Shown: positions 16,080-20,771 of the stretch, piece after piece
Position numbering within the stretch: the stretch's first letter is position 1
Layout: every line of letters starts with the position of its first letter
NCBI GenBank assembly: GCA_903917505.1
Contig: CAIXAY010000280.1
Span: 1-20,771 of the forward strand
DNA from: an uncultured beta proteobacterium
GTDB lineage: Bacteria; Pseudomonadota; Gammaproteobacteria; Burkholderiales; Rhodocyclaceae
Direction of reading: 5' to 3'
DNA length: 20,771 nt
Notes under the pieces: generated by a model
What the model saw: only the letters and a program-made list of their open reading frames with translations
Databases searched by the model: none
What the model was told of the DNA's origin: nothing
Made by a program: the position numbers and the translations under genes

Positions 16080-16403
16080 ATGGACACCCAGGGCATTGAT
16101 CAGATGTTAAGCGTACTGCGCGCCACGGCGACGCAGGCCAGTGGCCGTACGGCCGAGGCCCAGAGCCCGGCGGCGGGCGGCGCGGATTTCGCCCAGGTGC
16201 TGCAGAACACGATCGCCCAGGTCAATCAGACGCAGCAGGAAGCCGAAGGCCTGGCGGCAAAATTTGCCGCCGGCGAGAGCACCGACAATTTGCAGGACGT
16301 CATGATTTCGCTGCAGAAGGCCAATATCTCGTTCCAGGAAATGGTCCAGGTGCGCAACAAGCTGGTCACCGCCTACAATGACGTGATGAACATGCAGGTG
16401 TAG
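16080..16403 (+). CDS. fliE: Flagellar hook-basal body protein FliE
   Basis: FliE connects the MS ring to the proximal rod and the export gate and is an early export substrate. The 107-residue product (MDTQGIDQMLSVLRATA) has an unstructured N-terminus and the FliE domain (DFAQVLQNTIAQVNQTQQEA, then AAKFAAGESTDNLQDVMISL). It ends in the strongly conserved block FQEMVQVRNKLVTAYNDVMN and MQV. The start ATG is set by the GGAGAAG site. Unlike the common fliE-fliF-fliG arrangement it is a separate unit on the plus strand, driven by its own sigma-54 promoter and closed by a hairpin terminator at 16431-16460. Confidence 0.96.
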   Translation: MDTQGIDQMLSVLRATATQASGRTAEAQSPAAGGADFAQVLQNTIAQVNQTQQEAEGLAAKFAAGESTDNLQDVMISLQKANISFQEMVQVRNKLVTAYNDVMNMQV

Positions 16404-16430
16404 CGGCAGCACGCCAAGACGGATTCGAAC

Positions 16431-16460
16431 AGTGGCGCCGATCGGGCGCCACTTTCGTTT
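16431..16460 (+). terminator. Intrinsic terminator after fliE
   Basis: A perfect 9-base stem AGTGGCGCC / GGCGCCACT with a 5-base loop (GATCG) is followed by TTCGTTT. It lies between the convergent stops of fliE (16403) and ycgR (16473). On the minus strand the T-tract is weak, so it probably acts mainly for fliE, though the hairpin could serve both. Confidence 0.8.
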
Positions 16461-16472
16461 CCGGGCCGGGAT

Positions 16473-17276
16473 CTAGGTCATCCCGCTCTCGCGCGCCTTG
16501 CGTTCGCGCTCGACGCGCGTGATGTAGCGCTGTACCATGATCATCCGCTGCGTCGGCAAGCCGATGTATTCGCAGCCGACATGCACGAAGTGCGCGCCGC
16601 CGCGGTTGGTGACGTCAATCAAATTGCGTATGCCCAGGGTCGCGACCAGCAGGCCTTCATCGGGCAACTGCAATTTGCAATCGTGCAGCGTGTTGCCGCG
16701 ATGGAAATATTCGGCCTGGTCGGGTGAGGCCATGAGGCCCATGCCGCCACCGCTGATGTCAAGGAGCGGAACGTCGATGACCAGCACGCTGCCGTCCTTG
16801 CGCCTGACGGTGATCGCGAGCATCAGCGGGTTGGCGATCGGCGTTGCCAGGCGAAAATATTCGCGGCGCTGCAGGCGCAACAAGGTTTCCGGCACGCTGC
16901 CGAGAAATGCCGGCCGCCCCTCGCTCTGCGTCGCCGACAGCTTGGGCAAACTGAACTGCACTTTCACCTTGTCGAGGATGGCCGTGAAAATCAGTTTGTC
17001 GGAGAGCAGGGCCTTGCGATTCATCTCCTCGTTGCTGCCCATGTCGAGAATGAACCGGCGATTCTCGGCGGCGAGGCCGATCATCGAGGTGAGCAGGAAG
17101 GAGTCGCCGTGATCGAAATGCACGGTGATCATCGCGCCTTTCTGAATCAGCGCGCGCAGCACCGCCAGGATTTCCGATTTCGAGTAGAGCAGGAACTGGC
17201 TGTAGTCGGCGGCTTGCTCAAGTTCAAACTGGGGACGCGATTTCTCCGGATCGGTTTGAACGTCAGTCTCTGCCAT
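16473..17276 (-). CDS. ycgR: Flagellar brake protein YcgR, PilZ domain
   Basis: YcgR binds cyclic di-GMP and then slows the motor by contacting FliG/FliM or MotA. The 267-residue product has the YcgR N-terminal domain (~20-125, with YSKSEILAVLRALIQKGAMI) and a C-terminal PilZ domain. The c-di-GMP motifs are intact: R138xxxR142 in RREYFR and D173-I-S-G-G-G178 (the D/NxSxxG motif). The C-terminus is helical and Arg-rich (MIMVQRYITRVERERKARES). ATG 17276 has AGGAT about 7 bases upstream. It is separated by 91 bp from the fliD-fliS-fliT gene run and may have its own promoter. It converges on fliE with the terminator between. Confidence 0.93.
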   Translation of the reverse strand: MAETDVQTDPEKSRPQFELEQAADYSQFLLYSKSEILAVLRALIQKGAMITVHFDHGDSFLLTSMIGLAAENRRFILDMGSNEEMNRKALLSDKLIFTAILDKVKVQFSLPKLSATQSEGRPAFLGSVPETLLRLQRREYFRLATPIANPLMLAITVRRKDGSVLVIDVPLLDISGGGMGLMASPDQAEYFHRGNTLHDCKLQLPDEGLLVATLGIRNLIDVTNRGGAHFVHVGCEYIGLPTQRMIMVQRYITRVERERKARESGMT

Positions 17277-17314
17277 TTTGTTATCCTGATAGCCTTGTCA
17301 CCAGCGAGTTTAAA

Positions 17315-17329
17315 GCAAATTGCGCGCAG
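17315..17329 (-). promoter_or_regulatory. Possible weak sigma-54 promoter for ycgR
   Basis: On the minus strand the site reads CTGCGCGCAATTTGC. It matches the -12 TTGC and the CRCG part of the -24 box with correct spacing, but the -24 GG is TG. A start near 17303 would give a leader of about 27 bases before the ycgR ATG. The mismatch makes this tentative. Confidence 0.25.
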
Positions 17330-17367
17330 GCGTAACCTTGATTCGCCAATATGACAGCGGCCTTATG

Positions 17368-17694
17368 CTAACGCTTGTCGAGGGTTGCCGGCAAGGCCGA
17401 GAGGACAGGGTTCGCGGTGGCCGTCTCGCCGCTTTCGAGGCGGTAGAGCCAGGCCAGGAGCTCCGATACGGCGATGTAGAGCTGCGGCGGAATGCGCTGA
17501 TCGAGATCGACCTGCATCAGCAGCGAGACGAGTTCCGGCGACTCGTGCACATAAACGCCGTGTTCGCGTGCGCGCAGGATGATCTGCTCGGCGATCGCGC
17601 CGCGCCCCTTGGCGACCACCCGCGGTGCCGCGTCGGTCTGGCTGTAAGCGAGCGCGATAGCGCTCTTCAGCGGCTCATTGTCCCGTTTGGCCAT
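17368..17694 (-). CDS. FlhB C-terminal-domain paralogue (EscU/YscU family)
   Basis: The 108-residue product resembles only the cytoplasmic C-terminal domain of the export switch FlhB. Family-like segments are LKSAIALAYSQTDAAPRVVA, KGRGAIAEQIILRAREHGVY, VHESPELVSLL and LDQRIPPQLYIAVSELLAWL. It has no membrane segments and lacks the NPTH autocleavage motif, beginning roughly where the cleaved C-terminal half of FlhB would start. Such stand-alone paralogues (FhlB type) are known next to flagellar genes. ATG 17694 (MAKRDNEPLKS) overlaps the end of the FliK-like gene by 20 bases; a longer frame to 17721 is less likely. True flhB is outside this window. Pairing with a FliK-like gene suggests the two act together in export switching, which is inference. 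Confidence 0.85.
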   Translation of the reverse strand: MAKRDNEPLKSAIALAYSQTDAAPRVVAKGRGAIAEQIILRAREHGVYVHESPELVSLLMQVDLDQRIPPQLYIAVSELLAWLYRLESGETATANPVLSALPATLDKR

Positions 17695-18883
17695 CGGTCG
17701 TGTCGTCGCGCACCGCGTCAACGCCCATGGCCGCCAGCGTCAGGCCGGCGCTGTCGAGTTGGCCGCGCAGCGCCGCGCTGGCGCTGCGCAAGAGCGCGCG
17801 CGTAGCGGGGCTGTCGGCATGCATCGCCAGGTTGAGCTGATTGCCCTGCAGGCCGATCCGCGCGTCGATTTCGCCGAGCTTGGGCAGAACCAGGCGCAGG
17901 CGCGTCGACCAGTTCGCCGCCGTCTCGTCGCCATCCTGACGCTGGTGCGAGGCGTCCTCCTCGATTTCCCAGCGCATCTGCTGACCGGGCCAAATCTGTC
18001 CCTGCCAGGAAAAGTTTTGCGTGGCGAGGGCATCCAGCTGCTGCGCCACGACGCCTTGCGCTTGCGTGGCGACGGCTTGCTCCGGCGCGCGTGCCGCGCC
18101 GGTTTTGCTGGCATCGACGCTATTGCTCTGCAGCGCGTCGGCGGCAGCGCGTGGGCTGGCCGACGCTTCGGCCGCGCGCTCGGTGCTGGCCGCCGGCGCC
18201 GCCTTGGTCGCCGTCTGTTCCGCCGAAGTCGCCGGCGCTTTCAGGGCGGCCGGCGCATTCTGGTCTTCCGCGGCCGCGGCGCTGAAGGCCGCAGGCGAAG
18301 ACAGTTTGCCCTGCGGTTCCTGCAGCAGCGCCGAGGTTGCCAGGCCGCCCTCGACCCATTTGGCCTGATGCGATTCGTAGAACATGCCGCTCTGCGTGAT
18401 CGCCTGCTTGAGTAGCGGCGCGAGGTCCTGGGCCTGGCCGGGCGCCGCGCTGATCGGCTGATTGGCATTGAGCGCCAGCGTTGCCGGGCCGCCTTCGGCT
18501 TCGTTGGCGGCCGAGAAGAGCGTGCTGATCAGCTGGCCGGTGCGACTGAGCGTTGCCGTGGTCGACGCGGCGGCCGGCTGGCCGGCTTGCCCGCCATCCT
18601 GACGCGCGACGACGGCGAGCGCGAGCTTGCCGTCGTTCTCGGTGACCTGCAGTTCCAGGGCGTCGCCGCTCTTGGCGGAGAACGGCAGGGCGAGGGTGAT
18701 GTTGCGCTGGTTGATCAGCGCCCGGTAAGTGCCGTTGGGCAGCAGGGACTGAATTTCCGCCATCACCTTCTGGCCGGCGACGAGCCCGGACAGCTTGTCG
18801 GAAATTTCCTGCGCGGGTGCGACTTGACGTAAGGCCGTATCGGCGGAGACCTGCATGCGGCTCGCTACGTCGGAGGGTATCAT
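17675..18883 (-). CDS. Second FliK-family (Flg_hook) protein
   Basis: The 402-residue product has an N-terminal folded segment (ISDKLSGLVAGQKVMAEIQS, then PNGTYRALINQRNITLALPF, LELQVTENDGKLALAVV). A long Ala-rich low-complexity middle (~200-275) follows, then a C-terminal Flg_hook-like domain (~295-395) with WPGQQMRWEIEED, RLRLVLPKLGEIDARIGLQG and LRGQLDSAGLTLAAMGVD. The LPKLGEIDARI segment is the counterpart of the FliK LxPxxLGxIxV motif. No signal peptide is present, as for export-secreted FliK. It starts one base after the fliT stop without a clear Shine-Dalgarno, so it is probably coupled to fliT, and it overlaps the FlhB-like gene. It differs from the canonical fliK at 6806-7831 and may modulate length control or export switching. 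Confidence 0.8.
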   Translation of the reverse strand: MIPSDVASRMQVSADTALRQVAPAQEISDKLSGLVAGQKVMAEIQSLLPNGTYRALINQRNITLALPFSAKSGDALELQVTENDGKLALAVVARQDGGQAGQPAAASTTATLSRTGQLISTLFSAANEAEGGPATLALNANQPISAAPGQAQDLAPLLKQAITQSGMFYESHQAKWVEGGLATSALLQEPQGKLSSPAAFSAAAAEDQNAPAALKAPATSAEQTATKAAPAASTERAAEASASPRAAADALQSNSVDASKTGAARAPEQAVATQAQGVVAQQLDALATQNFSWQGQIWPGQQMRWEIEEDASHQRQDGDETAANWSTRLRLVLPKLGEIDARIGLQGNQLNLAMHADSPATRALLRSASAALRGQLDSAGLTLAAMGVDAVRDDTTDGQTGQ

Positions 18884-18884
18884 T

Positions 18885-19175
18885 TCAGGTCAGGGGATTG
18901 GGTATGCGCAAGAGCACGCGCAAGGCCTTCTGGCGCTCTTCGGTGAGGGTCTGGACTTGAACGTCGAGTTGCTGGCAATGTTCGATGATCCTTCTGGCGG
19001 AACTTTGCTCGGCAACCGGAAGCCTGGCGGCAAGGTCGGCCGGCAAATTCTTCGAGAGCGCGTCGCGCTCGGCGCCGATACGCAAGAGATCGTCCCATTC
19101 CTGCGCCTCGGCAGCGCTGGCCATGGCCTCGGAGAGCGCCTGAAATTTCTCCAGCCCGAGCAGCGCCTGGCTCAT
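18885..19175 (-). CDS. fliT: Flagellar export chaperone FliT
   Basis: FliT is a small helical chaperone for the cap protein FliD and can also contact FliI/FliJ. The 96-residue product is all-helical and charged (LLGLEKFQALSEAMASAAEA, then WDDLLRIGAERDALSKNLPA, then IIEHCQQLDVQVQTLTEERQ). Sequence conservation in FliT is low, so the call rests on size, helical character and its position directly after fliD-fliS. Its ATG overlaps the fliS stop by four bases. Confidence 0.8.
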   Translation of the reverse strand: MSQALLGLEKFQALSEAMASAAEAQEWDDLLRIGAERDALSKNLPADLAARLPVAEQSSARRIIEHCQQLDVQVQTLTEERQKALRVLLRIPNPLT

Positions 19176-19585
19176 GCCGCCGTTTGTTGTTGTTGCTGGG
19201 CCGGAGCAATGCCTCGCCAGGCGGAATAAATCTCTTGGAGCAGGTGCGAGGCTTCGTCCAGAGCCTTCATGTCATTCTTCATGTTGGCATTGAGCAGGCG
19301 CAAGACCATGTAGTCGTACAGGGCCTCGAGCTTCAAGGCCAGGTCGCCGCCTTTTTCCAGATCAAGGCTGGCCTTGAGGCCGTTGCTGATGATGTCGATG
19401 GCCTTGGAGATGGCCAGCCCCTTTTCGGGGATTTCCTTGTGCTGCATGTGCAGGCGCGCCTTGGCGATGGCCACGTGGGCGCCTTCGAACATCATCAGGA
19501 CGAGCCGATGCGGATCGGCCGTCGCCGCGATATCCGTGCTCACTTGCGTGTAGTTCGCGATGGGGTTGCGACTCATGCCAAACAT
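19172..19585 (-). CDS. fliS: Flagellin export chaperone FliS
   Basis: FliS binds the C-terminal helix of flagellin in the cytoplasm and prevents early polymerisation. The 137-residue product carries the family motifs: YTQVSTDIAATADPHRLVLM with MMFEGAHVAIAKARLHM, GLAISKAIDIISNGLKASLD, and LYDYMVLRLLNANMKNDMKA. A Gln-rich tail (PAQQQQQTAA) ends it. ATG 19585 is preferred over ATG 19576 because AGGA lies about 9-12 bases upstream of it. It follows fliD by 15 bases and overlaps fliT. Its presence implies flagellin genes elsewhere in the genome. Confidence 0.96.
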   Translation of the reverse strand: MFGMSRNPIANYTQVSTDIAATADPHRLVLMMFEGAHVAIAKARLHMQHKEIPEKGLAISKAIDIISNGLKASLDLEKGGDLALKLEALYDYMVLRLLNANMKNDMKALDEASHLLQEIYSAWRGIAPAQQQQQTAA

Positions 19586-19600
19586 TGGGATTGTCCTGAG

Positions 19601-20771
19601 TTATTTCGTGCTTGACGTGACGCCAGGCACGTTCGCCAGCTGCTGCGTGAGATAAGTGCTCGTGCTCTTCATGCCGGCGATCAGCGTATCGAGCGCGGTG
19701 AACTGCTTCGTATAGTTCGCCTGGATGACGGTCAGGCGATCGGACACTTCCTGCTCGCGCTGCGTGAGATTCTTGATCGTCGCATTGGCGCCGTCGGTCG
19801 CGGCGCTGATGCTGCCGGTCGTGCCGACGATCCCGTTCAGCGCGGTGTTGTAGGCGGCGCCGACGGCCGAGGCGAGGTTCGCGACGCCGGTCGGATCGGC
19901 GGCGATCGCCGCGCTCAGCTTGGTGCTGTCGAGACTGAGCGAACCGTCCTTGGCCAGTGAAACGCCGATGTCGGCCAGGTGCTGATAAGCCGATGTGCCG
20001 CCCGCCGTGGCGCTGAACACCAGGTTGCTGACCTGATTCTTGGCCGAGCGCAAGGTGCTGTTGCCTTGCAGCGCGCCGGCGGTCTTGGTCGTCGCATCGT
20101 ACGCGTCCATCTGGGTCATCGTCGTGTTGGCGCTGTTGTAGGCCGTGATGAAGGCGTTCAGCGCAGTTGTCACGCTGGTGGTGCTGTCCTTGCTGACCGT
20201 CAGCGTCGTGGGCACATTGCTCGCGGTCTGCTTCAGGAGGTTCAGGGTGACGCCGTCGAGAACTCCCGAAACGCTGTTGGTGCTGCTCGTCGCGGCGATG
20301 CCGTTCAAGGTGAAGGCCGCATTCGTCGCCGCCTGCCCGCCTTGCGCCGCGTCTTGCGTCAGTGTTCCGGTGTTGGCCGCCGGGTCGTAGTCGAAGCCGG
20401 TGAGGCCGGAAAGCTGCATCACGTTGGACAGGCCGGTTGCGCTGCTGCTCATGACCAGCTGGGCGCCGTTCGTTCCTGCAACGATCGTCGCCGAGACGCC
20501 GATGTTCGCCGCGTTGATCGCGTCGCGCAGGCCGCCCAGCGTGTTGTTGCTGCTGTCGATCGTGATGGTCTTGCTGCGCGTGCTGTCGGCCGTATAAACG
20601 CCGCCCGACAGGGCGCCAAAGTCAATTTGCAAAGTCCCGGTCGCGATCGCCGTCGTGGCGCTGCCGCCGACATAGGCCGGCGTGACCAGCCGTTGACTCT
20701 GCGCCAGCGAGGTCACGGCCAGGCTGTAGGATCCGGCCACCGCGCCCGTACTCGCCGAAGCCGTGGCGATC
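19601..20771 (-). CDS. fliD: Flagellar filament cap protein FliD, 5' end outside window
   Basis: FliD (HAP2) caps the filament and promotes flagellin insertion. About 390 codons are visible and the frame stays open to the right edge, where it reads IATASASTGAVAGSYSLAVT; the real start lies beyond 20771 and an internal GTG at 20740 is not the start. Visible parts are the FliD N-terminal region (SYSLAVTSLAQSQRLVTPAY), the variable domain (SSNNTLGGLRDAINAANIGV; NSVSGVLDGVTLNLLKQTAS), and the C-terminal coiled-coil region (QREQEVSDRLTVIQANYTKQ, FTALDTLIAGMKSTSTYLTQ). It ends in QLANVPGVTSSTK. Roughly 60-80 N-terminal residues are missing by comparison with usual FliD length. Confidence 0.95.
   Translation of the reverse strand, partial: IATASASTGAVAGSYSLAVTSLAQSQRLVTPAYVGGSATTAIATGTLQIDFGALSGGVYTADSTRSKTITIDSSNNTLGGLRDAINAANIGVSATIVAGTNGAQLVMSSSATGLSNVMQLSGLTGFDYDPAANTGTLTQDAAQGGQAATNAAFTLNGIAATSSTNSVSGVLDGVTLNLLKQTASNVPTTLTVSKDSTTSVTTALNAFITAYNSANTTMTQMDAYDATTKTAGALQGNSTLRSAKNQVSNLVFSATAGGTSAYQHLADIGVSLAKDGSLSLDSTKLSAAIAADPTGVANLASAVGAAYNTALNGIVGTTGSISAATDGANATIKNLTQREQEVSDRLTVIQANYTKQFTALDTLIAGMKSTSTYLTQQLANVPGVTSSTK

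Noticed and set aside
17277..17320. Possible sigma-28 (FliA) promoter upstream of ycgR (TAAA-N15-GCTATCAG on the minus strand)
   Set aside because: The -35 TAAA and the spacing fit, but the -10 half matches only about 3 of 8 consensus bases, which is expected by chance.
1..20771. CRISPR arrays, tRNA or rRNA genes, prophage or defence genes
   Set aside because: No regularly spaced repeats, no RNA gene signatures and no such protein motifs were seen. Apart from the IS end and the small lipoprotein, every gene here belongs to a recognised flagellar or flagellar-regulatory family.

Overview
The window is almost entirely a flagellar gene cluster from a GC-rich Gram-negative bacterium. Protein styles (FliK, FliE, FliO, FliT, FlgL), a FleS/FleR-type two-component pair, a canonical sigma-54 promoter and a YcgR-type flagellar brake together suggest a betaproteobacterium, plausibly of the Rhodocyclales (Dechloromonas/Azoarcus/Accumulibacter relatives). 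That placement is inference from memory of protein style, not from a search.

Layout, left to right. (1) Positions 1-138 hold the 3' tail of a DDE transposase and the right end of an insertion sequence. It is joined directly to the last ~145 codons of flgK, so flgK is broken here. flgL (+) and a small lipoprotein gene (+) follow. (2) From 13327 down to 2409 on the minus strand runs a 13-gene operon, fliF-fliG-fliH-fliI-fliJ-fliK-fliL-fliM-fliN-fliO-fliP-fliQ-fliR. It encodes the MS ring, switch, export ATPase complex, hook-length ruler, FliL and export gate. Most junctions overlap or are a few bases apart. The exceptions are a 222-bp fliI-fliJ gap filled by a nested inverted repeat that looks like a small mobile or REP-like element, and a 119-bp fliN-fliO gap. 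(3) Divergently, fleS-fleR (+, overlapping) encode a soluble sensor kinase and a sigma-54 activator. Next comes a textbook -24/-12 promoter, then fliE (+) and a strong hairpin terminator. (4) On the minus strand from the right edge run fliD (5' end outside the window), fliS, fliT, a second FliK-family gene and an FlhB C-terminal-domain paralogue. After a 91-bp gap comes ycgR (PilZ).

How the genes fit together: FleS/FleR would activate sigma-54 promoters, with fliE the clearest target. FliE, FliF, FliG, FliM and FliN build the basal body and switch. FliO/P/Q/R with FliH/I/J form the export machine, and FliK sets hook length. FlgK, FlgL and FliD are the hook-filament junction and cap proteins. 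FliS and FliT are filament and cap chaperones, and YcgR couples c-di-GMP to the motor. The fleS-fleR-fliE block is inverted relative to the order I know from Pseudomonas (fleS-fleR-fliE-fliF), so fliE is separated from fliF.

No stretch longer than 300 bases lacks a gene. The largest gaps are 8346-8567 (inverted-repeat element), 4640-4758 (nothing convincing), 13328-13426 (divergent, AT-richer promoter region) and 17277-17367 (possible weak ycgR promoter). I see no tRNA, rRNA or CRISPR. Apart from the IS-broken flgK, the inverted fliE block, the repeat element and the FliK/FlhB paralogue pair, this is a conventional flagellar cluster. I found no clearly new system.
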